DNA from: Morchella semilibera
Taxonomy: Eukaryota > Ascomycota > Pezizomycetes > Pezizales > Morchellaceae
Length of the DNA stretch: 64,000 bases
Reading direction: 5' to 3'
Assembly: GCA_009192285.1 (NCBI GenBank)
Contig: WBVU01000003.1
Coordinates: 2,759,973-2,823,972, forward strand
Shown here: piece by piece, positions 1 through 14,300 of the stretch
Position numbering within the stretch: position 1 is the first letter of the stretch
Layout: every line of letters begins with the position of its first letter
Program-made: the position numbers and the translations under genes
Notes under the pieces: model-generated
Told to the model about the DNA's origin: nothing
Database searches by the model: none
What the model saw: only the letters and a program-made list of their open reading frames with translations

Positions 1-2336
1 AGGAAAAACCCACCACATAGGCAACATGTGATGGATACTCTAGGTTGATGTAAGGGTGTTTTTAAAGTAGGTACTCCACCTACCTATGTACCTACCTTAA
101 TTACTCTGAGAAACATCTGCGAGTAAGTTTGCATGAGCTGATCGTGGTTGGGATCGTTACAGAGGCAGGCACACGCACGCGGGAGGGACATACCGGTATA
201 TGTACCTACGTACTACGCCTCCTTGAAGCGCGAAGTAAAACACCTGTCCGGCAACATTACAGTGGTAGTGTAAGTAGTTATTCATATTACGGTCACAAGT
301 TCTCACTCGGATATCTTACGTTACACGTACCAACCGGGCCGGAATGATCTGCGACACCATAGAAATTTGAAACCTTATCGAACCCGAGCTCAGGTGATAC
401 ACTTACTACTATCACATGCCGGGGGTTACCTGGTTTGGTCTGTATCGACATCATGATGGGGAGTCTATTACCCTACTTGTCTACCTACATTTTGTAGACC
501 TGATAGACTAAATAGCACGCGCAATAGTTCTTAGGAAGTCAAGAGGCCCAATCGGACATGGCGGTATGCAGCTTATTTTGATTCGTTATGCCTCGTCCTG
601 TCATCACTTAGAAATTTCGTCTCCAGCTTCTCGTTCCGGGTGCGAGCAAGGAGTGTGGGGCAAACCGAGCTGAAAAGCATGCGAGGCCTGCATTTGAGAT
701 TGGGCTAAAGTCGGCTCTAAGCGATCGTAGACCAAGCAGATGTTGAGAATCGGAATGGCCGTAGAGATGGGCGTGAACACGATTGGCTAGAAAACGTCAA
801 AGTGTCTTAGAAAGAAAAAAAAAGAAAAGTCTTGTTGATAGACGGCAGCCACGAACCACGCAATTGCCCACCACACCTTGACTTGACTTGATTATTGATC
901 TTGTTTGTCTGTCTTTGAGGCCGGTTCTATGTAGACCGACCAAACAAAACACGCCCCGTTCGTTTGTGGTTGCGGGGGTAACGAACGACTCAGTGTGTGT
1001 GTGAGATCGCCAATCACCACACTAGACGCCATCAAAAACATAGCGTGGGTGCCATATTGCATTAGCAGCCAACCACGCGTCCGAGCTTCCATCCGCTCAA
1101 GATTAAAATTTACTAGGATCACGTTTGCGTTAGGTGCGGAGTAGGTATATGCAGGATGGCAACATGGAGAGAGTCTAGGTAGAATACATACAGCTTTGTC
1201 TCCTCTACACACTCTCTCAGGTAGGCAGCAGGCAGCAGGCAGGCAGGCAGGCAGGCAGGCAAGCTGGAGAGCTGCACCTCAAGGCGATCAGGGTGGATTG
1301 TATGGTTTTAGGCTGCTGCTAGTGCTGCTGCATGAAATACAAACTCTACAATATAAAAATGATAAGGGTCCTGAGTTACAGGGAGAATCACGTATGATAG
1401 AAGATAAATCACGATCAGTAGTAATACTACTACATGTAGTAGCAATAGTAACCAATGTGGCACTAGCTCTTCAAGGTTATATCACGTCCAGAGAAAAACG
1501 AGTGATATATCCCCAAAACTGAAATTCACAGCTAGTAGGTAGGTAGGGCACACTTACAGGGAATCTCTTTCAGCTTAATCCAGTCTATCTCCAATCCAGT
1601 GCAACCAGCCCCCTATCCTCTGAATTATGTATTTTCCAAGCGCCTATCCGTTTCCCTTCCACGCACTTCGCTGCATCCTCCCTCTTTCTCCTCCAATCCC
1701 CAATTGTTACTCCAACGAGGTCGGTGTCCTCAAATCGCGTCTTTTGTCCTTCCCCTCTGACAGGCCCTTCGGGATGAATTGAAAGAAATCCCCCTCCCTT
1801 CCTTTTGGGTCCCAATATTCTGCCGATCACTTCGTCTACCCGTATCACAATCAAAACACCCCTCTCCTCCCCTCCGCGTGAAGAATCATCATCATCAGCA
1901 CACCCCTCCGTTCGACCGTCAGACATCCGTCCATTTTCTCACTATTCTACAATATCTGTGAATCATCCTTTTTCCCCCACTGCGAAGAAACAACTCTAAA
2001 CGAAAACTTAACGAAATTTCTCTTTCTGGGCTCGAGCCTGGGATCTATTGCTAGACATCGTCATTTTCCCTTTCTCTCTGCCATCATCAAAATTCATCCA
2101 CCAAGACATAGGTCTTATCTAGCCAAGTCGCTTAATCAAGTGGACATTGTTGGGGAGAGTACTAGGACAACAGAAAGCAAACAAAAAAAAAAGAATTCCA
2201 CAATATTCTTCCCATAGTAGCTGCTCCATCACATCACATCACGCCTATTACTCTTTTATTGCCATTCACACATCATCATCACCGCCACAAGCTAGAGTGA
2301 TTATCTCCACTTTATCGTGAACACACGTACACAATT
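1..2336. other. Intergenic region and 5' leader upstream of the giant gene
   Basis: I see no supported gene here. The open frames at 129-347, 892-1212, 1196-1522 and 1585-1926 have no recognisable domain and no coding-like composition. The first 120 bases carry CCTACCTATGTACCTACC-type words that recur throughout the intergenic DNA. An (AGGC)n microsatellite lies at about 1237-1261. From about 1800 to 2336 the plus strand becomes rich in C, T and A, with CATCATCA and TCTTTTTC runs, as is common in leaders of filamentous fungal genes. Transcription of the downstream gene probably starts here, but I cannot fix the site. Confidence 0.5.
1237..1261. repeat. (AGGC)n tetranucleotide microsatellite
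   Basis: About six tandem AGGC units, preceded by two looser GGCAGCA units. It lies in non-coding DNA. Confidence 0.8.
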
Positions 2337-5300
2337 ATGTCCTCAAAGACCATCAACACTGGTGGTGACCCGTCCAACCCACAGCCCAACGAGACGTCCA
2401 ATCCTCGAGGGCTCCCGACAAAGACCACAAACGGCAACGGTATGTCGCGCGGCGCAAACGATAGCTACTATAACACCTCAGCATCACCGCACCCAATGGC
2501 CGCGACAGATCCCTCCATGTATACTGGGGCTGGAGGATCAGGTATGTATAATCCCGCGTTTGCACCCCCCCCTTCGTTCTTACCCCAGGCCGCAACCTCT
2601 CCGATGCCTCCTTCGCCGTCAAAGTACAACCCAGTCCCTGTCCCACAAGTGAATCCCTTCTATCCTTCGGCTGCGTCTGCAATGGCGCCAAGTTCGGCAC
2701 TTGTCGCAACCAATCCTAACGATCAAGCACCCCAACCTAATATTCAAGCGCCTCAACCTCACAATCAGCTTCAGCAACACCCTCAAAACGCCACTAGCCC
2801 ATCTCACCCAATAATTGCGGGGCCTCACGGACCCGGTGAGGCGGCTTCATATTATGAAAACCCATACGAACTTCATATCCATCATAATCACAACCATGAT
2901 CCCAACCTCCCACCTCCACTCCGCGAGAGCTTTAAGAAGTTGTGGGAAAGCCTGCGCGAAGAAGAGCGTCATGCAGTTGGCCAATTCGAACTCTATTCTG
3001 AGATCGAGGGTGACTGTGCTAATTGCTTTACACCTGGAACCTCATACACTCAGGCGCCCCGGACCCACCACTATGGCCAGAAATGGAGCAAGAGTAAGGG
3101 TGCCTGGAGGGTGCGCAGGAGCGTTAAGCGTAGAGTATGGATATTTAGAAGAGGTGTTCTCCCTGGATCATCTAGCACCAGTAACTCCAACAGTAGCAGC
3201 AGTTCCAGCAATAGTAGTTCCAGCAGTAGTAGTTCGGACAGTGATACGGGTGTGTCTGCCATCACCGCTCGTCGGCGAAGGCTCAATAAACGGATTCGGA
3301 GGGAGAGAAAGGAGCTAGAGCGGCAGGAAAGACTTGAGTTGCGAGAACAGGAAGCCCGCACTTCTAGAACCTCTACTACAGATATCACTTCTGATTCCCT
3401 CACCAAAATCTCAGTTTTTCAAGCGGGTGACAAATCTGAGTATGGTCCTAACGGCAAGTCACGCCCTATAAATGGGAACAAATCCAGTGGGTCTATTATA
3501 GGTAATTTGTTTGGATCCTCTAAAAATGGCACCACATCAAAGAAGAGTAGTGGACATACTCGTACCACCTCACAGGTTTCAGTAGCATCTAGCAGTGCCT
3601 CAGCAGGTCCTCATCTTTTTGAAGTCTCATCAAGCGCCAGTGCGAGCGACGATGGGTTGGCATATGGCCGCTACTCTTCCTCACCTAGCTCTCAAGGCTC
3701 GCGGAGGAGAACAGGCTGGTTGATCCGCCCCTTGAACGGCAGCAAAAAGAAGATTAATGGAAAAGGCAAGAGCACTAAATCGCCCCCGCCCTCATCCTCG
3801 TCCTCTTCTCTACCCTCAGACGACGATCTCGCCTACGGTAGCCGGAAAGGAACTAGTCTAGGCTCCGCGTCCATACGAAGTAATAAGTCATACGCTGACT
3901 CCGTAGCATCCTCATCCAAATCTGGAGTTCAACGTGGGACATCATGGGGCGGTATCGGTACTCCATCAAACACTAAGCGTAATACTGGCAGTGCCGCAGT
4001 CGGATTTAAACGTTCCGGTTTCACTGGCTCTAGAGTTGCAAGTGGCTCGTCAACGTGGTGGGGCAGGAAAAGCAAGACTACAAAAACTGCGGCCTCAACA
4101 CAAGGCGGATGGTTTGCCGGTGGTGGACGTATAACCGGCGGATGGTTTGGTGGCGCAGAAACGACTACTACAAGGACATCGAGATCGGGATCGTTAAGTT
4201 CGCGTGGTAGCAGTGAAGAGTGGCAAGAAGGCGTAGAAACCACTATCAAAGAAGAGCCTTGGGTTTTTGGTAGCCAGGCCACAGCGAACGCAACCCAGTC
4301 GACGAGCGCTATCTCTAGCACACTTCTCGGGACTCAATCACACACGAGCACTCACATGGAGGGGTCGCACTCTACTAGTAGTACTCACATGGAGAAATCA
4401 TCCTCAACGACCGATCTTATTAGTAGTAGGGAAAAGGCTAGGAAAGCCAGTACAGATGGTCAAGTCTTTATTACGCTACCTAGTGGAGAACGTCGCTCCA
4501 CAAAAGAGGTTTGGGTGGATGATCGGAAGAGTCGTGATAAGAATCCTCTAGAGCAGAGAGCAAAAAGGACAAGTTCGGTGGATAGCTTGGAGAGTTTTGA
4601 GTCCCGCTCACAATCCCATTCGCGCTCTCAGTCTCAGTCTCAGTCTCAGTCTCATTCACACTCTCAGTCTCAGTCTCAGTCTCAGTCTCATTCACACTCT
4701 CGGTCTCAATCTCAGTCTCAGTCTCATTCACACCCTCAGTCTCAGTCTCAGTCTCAGGCACACTCTCACTCTCAGTCTCAGTCTCAGGCACAGAAAACAA
4801 CAACGCAGGCGACCAAGTCCGGTTTTTTTGGCAGTTTATTCACAGGACGCAGCGAGACGTTCTCAGAACGGTCCAAGAAGGAGGTGAAGAAGGTTGAGGA
4901 AGTTAAGAAGAGCAAGGCCCTGATACGAGATGAAAATACCACAAAGGGGAGATCACGGTCGTCTTCTGTATCAGTGGATCAAGAGGGACCACTCACGTTA
5001 ACAACAGTGTATCCAATGGTATGAGCTCAACCAAAATTTCTAGATATATATATAATAATAAAAATGACTAATCATTGTCGATTCTGGCCTTCTGCCTTCT
5101 TGTGGGGGAAACATAGGCTACCAACGATCCACGAAAGTTCGATACCATACAATCCTCCTCGGAGACGTACATTGCTCGTCGAGAAGCCGATAACTCTTCT
5201 TTCGTACGGAATTCTTACTCGTCTGAACAGCACGAAGTCTCATCATCGTCCGCGGTGGTTGGCGGAGCAGATGCGAGCGTAATTGCAGGGGAGCTCAAGT

Positions 5301-8300
5301 CTATTGATCAAAGGCCTCTACCGGTTCCTGTACAGGCTGCTGCCCCACTACCAATTGCCCATACTCAATCTGCTCTTACCAATACTGCACCTATTACTGC
5401 TAATATCACCCCAATATCTACTACCATAATCAACCACAATACTACAATTCATCAAGCTATTAATACCTCCAACACTAATATTAATACCTCCAACACTAAT
5501 ATTAATAGCTCTTCTTCTATCTCGAATGTCAACATTGCCCCATCCCCGGTGACAGTTCTACCTATACATTCAGTTTCTTCAGGTGTCGTGGAACATAGCC
5601 AATCACACTCAAACGCAAGCGGATATAGTGCCTCGTTAGTTCAAGATGTTGCCGCTGCTACAGCGGCGCAAGTAGCGGCCGTATATGCCCAGGATCGCGC
5701 AGAGCGTGAGGAACGTGAGAAGCTCGAAATAATGAATCGCGAGCGGCATTACAATAGCGAAAGAGAGCGTTCAGAACAGATCCAGCGGGAACTTGTAGAA
5801 CTACGAGAGCGCGAAGAGAAAGCGGCACTATTGCATAAGGAAAAGAGCGATAGGGAGGAGAAGGAGAGGAGGGCTCTCAGGATTGCAATCGAGCAGAAAG
5901 AGAAAGAAGAGGCGCAACTTAAGCTGAAGCGGGAGAGGGAGGAGAGGGCCGCTATGGAGCTTAAGAATAAATTGGAATGGGAGGCTAGAGAGAAGGCGGA
6001 AGATGATGCGGCTCGATTATCGCGCCAGAAGCAGGACGAAGAACGTTTGGCAAAGATCAAGAGTGTGGCAGAAAAGGAATACCGGGAGTGGTGTTCGCAG
6101 CAGGCCCTGCAGCGCCTGCAGCGTGAGAAAGAGAAGGATGATCTTTTCCAGACAACCAAGAAAGAGCTTGAGGAAAGGTCAAGAGAGCTTGAGAAGCAGA
6201 CTGCCGTGCAAAAGGCGGTCGAAGAGGCTCAGGCGGTCGAGGTTGAGAAAAAGTACAGACTCGAGCGAGAACTCCAGGTGTCAAAGGATGAGGAGAAGAA
6301 GAGTGAGTTAAGACGTGTCGAGATCAGCAATAAGCTCGAAGAGAAGGCGATGGAGGTCCAGAGACTCCAGCAGGAGAAACAGTCCTACATGGCTGAGCAC
6401 AAGGATGTACTTGCTTCGCAACAACGGGAAAGCTTCATTGCTGGGGCCGAGTTCCAACAGAAGAAAGATGCATATACTCACACAGCAATTCAAGGTCAAA
6501 AATCATCACTCGAGGCTCAACGTATGGAGTTCCTGGAGCAGCAGGATCGTGTAGCTCAGTCGGCTAGGGCTCTGGAGGAGACTCGTAGGATCAAGTTCGA
6601 ACTAGAGATGCATAGTAGTAGGAAGGAACAGCAAACAATTGAGATGCAGCGAACTGAGGTCGCTCGGGAGCACCAAAAGACAGTTGAGAAACTATCAAAA
6701 CTCGAGCAGATTTCTATCGAGGCACAGAGGTCGAAAGATGAGTCTAAAGTTCGCGAAGTCCAGCAGCAGATCCAAATCGAGCAAGAGAACGAAAATAGGC
6801 TTAGGAGAGAAGAAGAGAGGAAGGTCGCAGCGATAAGTGAACTAAAAAAACAGGAAGATTTAAGGGTGCAGAGCCTAGAGCTTCAGATTGCTGATGAGAA
6901 AAAGAGGGATCAAGCTGCGCTGATCGAGGGGCAGAGAATCGTGGCCGCTGAGATGGAAGCAAAGAAGGTACAACAGGAAAAGAAGGTCCAACAGCTTGAG
7001 TCATTGATTATCGCCGGCAAGGAGGAGAGGAGTCAGCTCAAGATGGAGGAAGAGCATAGGGTTCAGGATCAAGTGGAACAGACACAAATCAAAGACGAAA
7101 GAGCCCGGGAATATACTACTCAAGTCCGGTTCGAGGAGGAGAAATCTATGCAAGTACAAATTGAGAAGCAAAAGACCTCACAGGCGGAAAGCGAGTTCAA
7201 GCGTAAACGGGAGGAGGCCCAGGACCTTATAAGACATGCTGCATCGGAAGCGGGGAGAATCGAAATACGAAAATCAGACCAGGAGAGGAATCAAGTGGAG
7301 ACCAGAAGAGAAACGCAGACGCGGGTGGAGGCAGAGCGGAGAATTGAAGCGATTGAAGAGAAAAAGTGTGAAGAGAGGGTCGCCCAGGAGGAAGTACTTA
7401 ATCTAGCGGGCCAAAACGAGGGGGTTGTGTCAGAAGAGGAGCAGATCATCAGAGCAGAGGTCCAGAGGCGTTGGGAGAACGAAAAGAAAGAGCAAAAGCG
7501 TATTGAACTTGAAAAAGAACTCGCGGACATTCATCGACAAATTGCCGAGAAGGAAGAAAGGGATAAGCTAGAGAAGGAAAGGAGGCGCGCCCGCAGCAGA
7601 GAAAAGAGAGCTCAACCAGGGTACCAAGAACGAGAAGCTAGGAGGAGCAGAGAAAGATCTAAGAAGCGTGATAGTCAGGCAGCAGTGGCTCGCCGCAAGG
7701 AGGTCGAATTTGTCCGTGAGAAAGCAGGATTGGATATTACGGAGGAGAAAGAGAAGAAGAAGAAGCGCCCCTACAGTACATGGGATCCACTACCAGACGG
7801 AGATATCCCCGGCTTTACTGAAGGAAAATGGTCGATTCAAAATGGAGTTCCTCGTCTCATCGAGACGCCACCTACACCGCCTCCGGGGACCCCAAGATTC
7901 CCCCAACGAGTTCATTGTGAAGGAAGTTATTTCCCCCCTGTAGACACGCAGACTGATCCAAGCATCCCCGTTATCCCAGCACTCCCATCAATCTATGTAG
8001 CTCAGCCAGTGGCAGTTTCCCAGACTTCCGAGGAGTTCGAGAAAGGGAGAGGGCCCGAGTCTGCTTCAAGGCCACAAGCCGTCACCGAGACATCTGCTGA
8101 GTTCGAGAAAAGGAGTCAACAGTCATCGTCCAACTCTATCTCAAAAGCGATAGCTATCACCGAGACATCTGCTGAGTTCGAGAAAAAGAGTCAACAGTCA
8201 TTGTCCAACCCTACCCCAGAAGCGATAGCTATCTCGGAGACATCTGAGGAATTCGAGAAAAGGAGTCAACAATCATCGTCCAACTCTACCTCAAAAGCGA

Positions 8301-11300
8301 TAGCTATCTCCGAGACATCTGAAGAATTCGAGAAAAAGAGTCAACAGCCATCGCCCGACCCCGCCCCAAGAGCGGTAGCTACCTCAGAGACATCTGAAGA
8401 ATTCGAGAAAAAGAGTCAACAGTCATCGTCCGACTCTATCTCAAAAACAATAGCTATCTCCGAGACATCTGGGGAATTCGAGGAGAGGCGCCAAAAGACC
8501 ATATCCGCAGCTGAATCAGGCTCAAAAGTCTCGCAGTCGTTGACCTCCTCTGAAATCCAGACTGCTGCCGATGCTGCAAGGAGGGTTGAACGCTCTACTA
8601 CATCTTCAGAGTTCGAGGAAATGATTAGCAAGGGCTCTGATATCGACGTAAGAAGGGTTGAGCCGGCCAGGGCTATGACTTCTTCTGCGATCTCAGGAAC
8701 CGCTGTTGTTGGAACTCCAATCTCAAAAGACCAGTCGGTAGCTTCGATTGAGGGAACAACGGCTTCTTCAGGATATGGGCTGGGTAGCATTGGTAACTTT
8801 AGATCCCAGCTTGTGAAGGCAGCCTCGGTGATCAGTGAGACGCCGGCTCTTGTCGGACATTCTTTCACTGGAACCCCCGCAGCGCCAGTACCTACTGTAC
8901 CTAATTTTGGTTCTGCAGTCATTAACTATCAACAAAAGGATGACCAGCAACAAGAGCTACACAGTGATAGTCAAGCCCAAGAGCAAATTTATCAGGAGCC
9001 CCAACCTCTGCCCAGTTCCTCCGTCGCGCCCGCTTTAAAGCCTCAGGAAGAGGTCCACCAAGGCCCCCAGCTTCCCCCCAACCTATTGCCTGCCAAAACT
9101 GCGGATGTGAATTACGGCCCTGAGCTCCCGCCGCACTTGATAGATGAGTCTTCTAGTGCCATCCAAAGTGACCAACCAAACTACCAGCAAGCCTCTTCAG
9201 ATCACAGCGTTCAACAAATCACTAAGCCTGAGCTTTCGGAAGCCCCTCCTAAGACTCAACCATCCCCGGGCTCAAAGGATTCTTGGCCTCAGCTAATGTA
9301 TGAAAAAATATCTTCGGATTATATTCGCTCAAAAGAGTCTTCAGATGTCGAGTACGGCCCAACCTTGCCTCCAGTGCAGCCCCAGGTAACAAAAGGCTCA
9401 TCCGAGCTTCGATCTGAATCCAATTACCAGCGCTCAGAATCGGATTACAGTCGTCAAGAATCCTCACAAGTTACCTCAGTGGCCCAAACAGCTCATGAGA
9501 ATGCTTGTGATGCAACTGGAGAATTCCGGCTACCTGGTGCGTTTGACAACGAGGAAATTGCTCCTGATGTAGTTGTTTCACAGGTTCTACGCAATGAGAA
9601 AACTTCAGCTAGTATGTATCCAGCAAGCCTTTAATTGATAAAAAAAACTGTTAACATATCCAGGGTCGACATCTACGTCCACATCTAGCATTACGCAAGA
9701 AACAAGGGTTGACATGGAGAATATTTCGCACGAAAATAATTCACCTGCTGGTAGGGCTCCTAGATTTTATTGTATTCGATGATGAACTGATTGTACCGTA
9801 GCAACTTCTCATCGCCCTGCTCTCGCAAGTGAGGGCCGATCTATATCCGAGTCATCAAAGAATGTTTACTCTAGCGAATCGACATCTAGGTTGGCATCAA
9901 GTTTGTCAAGAGAAATTGACTTAAAAGAGAGTTTACAAGAGGGTCAAATATCATCAGGTAGGTGGTTGGTTTCGGTTTTGACTCTAAACTCAAAGTGACA
10001 TTTTGCTAAACTTATCTATAGCACACATTAACCGCCCTGCACTTGAGAGCAGTAAACGCGCTTTCTCCGAATCCACTTCCTCACTCTACTCTGCGGACTC
10101 TGATGCCAGATCCACATCCAAGATTTCAAGGGACCAATTCCAAACACCTCCAATTAGTCGCTCAAACGAAAGTACTCCTACCCAGAATGTATCAAGCTAC
10201 AGGGCGCAACCATCTCCGCCCAATGTCTTTGCGTTCGAAGACAACGAGGCATCAAACATTCAGACGGCAGCAGTTGGAACGGGGAGAAGCGTTTCAGATG
10301 ACGGCAAACGCCTGACTCGGGAAAGGCAGGATCAAGAAAATGACCTGGTGGCAGTTGCAGCAGCTTCCGCCGAATCAGCTGGCTTCGATCCAGGCTTGAT
10401 CCTTGGTAACATCCAGCCCCACAGACTTAGCACTGTTATTGAGGCTGGAGAAACCACACCTATTACTACTACTGGTCGCAGGCCAAGTATTGCTAGACCT
10501 CGTAGTGCCTTTATCGAAGAAGTCGATGATGAGGATAACACAAAGACAAAGAGACAGCTTGGTCAACATGAATTTTCCGCAGAGGCATATGAATCTCACG
10601 CAGAAATCTTAGCCCGTGAGGAAGCCAGGTCTCGGTCAGAACAGCAGCTCGCTAGTGGTTCGCGTGCAACACCGCCAAATCAAGATTTACCACCACCGCA
10701 GCCTAATCCTGCCCATTCATCTACACCTGAGGGTTCAGGGTCGAAACAAGAACAAGCCCCCCCGCTGCAGCCAACAGATCTACCAACAGGTCCCGTAGAA
10801 CTCCCACAAGCACCCTCGACACCACCATCAGAGGCTATACAAGAAAGAAAAACCCGTGCCCAAGGTGTTACGAGAAGCGTCCCTGCAGCCAGATCTGCGT
10901 CTGTCTCTGGAAGCTTGAGAACTATAGATTCAGCTCGGGAAGACGAGGGCACCAAACGACCTTCAACTTCCAGATCGTCATCGCTTTCAGGATTTTTCAG
11001 AAGAAAGAAGAAGGATGATACTTCTAGCATAGCTGACAGCGGTGTAGGTCTCGACATGGATGATGGCACAAGGAGAGGGAGGGTATCAAGGAACGATGAG
11101 GAAGAGGCACATATAGGGAGGGAAAGGTCTATCGGGGCACGCTTGCGAAGGCGAGCAACCGATCAACCCTCAGCAGAAAGGCAACCCCTTCATAGGCGAT
11201 CTACCGATCGAGGGGACCGGCATGTAACTGAAGACCAACAAAATCTCCCAAGGCGGTCCACTGACAGTGTGATGACAACACACGAGTCCCAATATGAAAA

Positions 11301-14300
11301 CGAGCCCCAGTCGTCTGAGAGACATTCACGTCGGTCAATAGACAGTGCATTCCGCCATCAAGAGGGGATCAGAGCTCCGGACGCTGCAGATATTGATGAA
11401 GAGGAGGGCTCTAAAGCGGAAACGGAGTCTTTGCACAAGGCTAGGTCTAAGATGAAGAAGGCTGTTAATGTAGGGAAGATCTTTGGGTGGTCAAGGTCAA
11501 AACGTGAAAAGAGTTCGTCTAGGAGTCGGGAAGCATCTCAAACACGCGGGGAATCTGTGAGGCCATCGCATAAAAGGTCGGCTTCTGAAGCTAGTACAAC
11601 AAGAGACAGGCCCGACGTACCAAAGCACAATACCGAAGAATCAGAGCAATTTACTCCGCCGCAGAAGTCAAGGACATCCTCTCTGAGAGACGTGGATATG
11701 GGTTCAAGTTTTGAAGTCCTTGAAGGTGAAAGCTATGCGCCTACGCCCAGCCGCGACGAACCAGAGCCCTACGTTTTCGACGAAGCAAGTCTTGCACAGC
11801 GCATTGAAACAACCATGGCCAAAGCCTCACAGCATGCAGAGACCAGATCTCTCCACCATGAATCAACCCCTGTGGAATCTGCAGAGATCCCTGAACGACC
11901 CAAATCTGAACGTAGATCGAGTACTGTAGGGGGTCTAGCTGGGGTATTCAAGGCTGCCCGTCGGTTGAAGCGATCAACTACAACATCTCAAATTCCCACT
12001 CACCCGGAGCGACCTGGAGAATTGACTCGAGCTGATACTGATAGCAAAGGTTACCGCCCATCCTCCTCCGGGGGAGCAAGTGTAAACGATCAACATACAG
12101 AGAGCGGTTTTGCCCACAGCTCCCAAGGGAATGAAGAAGGACATAGAGTAGCGGGAGATATTCCTTTGCCAAGCTCAGCTTCCGATTCACGTATCCCCTT
12201 GACGAGTACGAGATCAGGTTCATTAAAAAGAAAGTCGACAAAGTCGTTGAGGAGTCTATCTGAAGCACAAGCAGGGAACGTAACGCAAAACCAGGCAGGC
12301 GAATCAACGGGCGATGGGAGAGAGTCAGATCCCAACACTCGTCTTCCAGGAAAGAGCAACAGTATAGAGAGAAAGGTGAAAGAAACTGCCAATCCCCATG
12401 CCCATAGTCACAACGGGGAACCGGGAGCTAAGTCTTATAATTGGGCCGAAAAGTCTACTTCTGCTGAGATGCTAACTCGTTTCGAGGGAGTTGATCTAAG
12501 TAGCAACTTTAGGGGACAGCATGAAAACACGCAATCGACTTCCGAGCCCCCAGATATCTTCGACGATCGAGACTCCCCGCCACATAATGAAAATTTACCG
12601 ATAGAATCATCACCTAATTCCCCCATGTACAGTCTAATCCAACAACAACAAACCTTTCCTGATAGTTTTTCACTTTCTTCTCGTACTCCTCCAATTTCAG
12701 AATCTGCCGCGGTTGATATTTATGAAGAATACCCGGCTTTGCCTCAGAGCAATTCATCATCTCCTTACAACCTTTCTCCCATAAACCAAAACATAGCTTC
12801 CGAGCAACTCCCAGTACACGATGAGGAGATCCCTGCCCTTCCCTTTGGTGGACTTTCTTCATATATCCAGACTCCAGCTGCCGAAACTTTTCAACCACAG
12901 TTTGAGGACCAAGCACAATCCCCTTCCATAAATTTCTTTCGGCCGGCATCTTATAATTTCACAGTCGACACCACAAATAGCCCTTCATGGACCCAACTTC
13001 CTAAGGTTTTCCCAGAGGAACGATCTATTTCTCCCAAAGATGTTTCAGCTTCGGTTCCAATCACCGAAACCCAACTCCCTCCAACATCTCTAGGCGATTC
13101 ACCAGATAATAGTATCCTAGAAGCCTTTGAAGGACGCTCCTACCCAGTACAGACTGAAGAATCGATGCCCTTAGCTCAAGACCCCGAGTCACCAACCGTA
13201 ACTCCTTTTGTTTCCAACCCCTATCCGATCAGCCAGACGCCAATTGAGGACAACTCTCCTACATCTGAACAACAAGTTATTGACGCTTGTATCGAAGTCC
13301 AACCGATTAGTTCTACCCCCCTTGTCGAGTATAGTAGAGAAGAGCATTCAAAGACAAGTAGCCCATCATCTCCAAACGTTTCAGCAGAAAAATCGAGAAG
13401 TCCGCAACTTTCTGCTTCTGAGCCTCAATCTCCCAGTCTGGAAGTATTAAACGACGACGCAGCCCAACTCCAGGACGAGCAACGACCAGTAGATACCCTC
13501 TTTGAAATGCTTGAGAATCTTCCTCCTCTTCCCGAGTCGCCTATCGGAGAGTTCGGACATCCAGTCGAAGGATTCCCCTTAACATATGGTGTGGAGGATG
13601 GCTCACCCGAACCTGCCCCTAGCGAACTGGAGGTGCAGGACAATGTTCAGGAACAGTTAGAAACAGACGGTAATCGGCCTTCCCAATATCCTTCAGAAAT
13701 AGCCCCCGAAAATGGCTACCACGTACCAGAGAATGAACACATACATACACCCCAGGCAGAGAATAAGTCGCAACTACCACCATTAAAGACCGAGTTCGGA
13801 TTTCCTGATATGAGTGACTTGCCGCAGTTACCACCCAGTAGCTCCTCATTAACTCCCCTTGATTGGGTTCCAGCTGGATCGCCGTCTGAACATGACCCGG
13901 CCTCTGTGGATTTAGGTGAAACCTTCATTTCACACCCCCTAAGTCATGACATATCTCCAACATCTGCGGTGACCCCCATGGCCCCAAACTCTCCTAGTCA
14001 ACCCGCCTCTCTAATAAGCGAGTCAGAAATTGAAAGAAATGTAAGATATCATCATTCTTGGTTCACACCATCGTATAAAATTGCTAAAGTAGTTATCCAG
14101 GAATCAATTATTGGAAACACTCAACTGCATTCGAGCCCTCCATCTCCACAACCACAGGTATCTGAGACCCCTAATGATTTAAGTTGTGAAAATTTTACCT
14201 CTACACACACGGTCGATCCCTCTGAGTACCCAACGACAAATTACCCAACTTTTGAAGTTAGGTCAGTGGATAATGCTTCGCCCTCAGCCGTAACCGAAGA

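Noticed and set aside
8768-9038. Overlapping frames on both strands in the 3' part of exon 2
   Set aside because: They are shadows of the long coding frame, which is open for almost 4.5 kb and spliced in phase.
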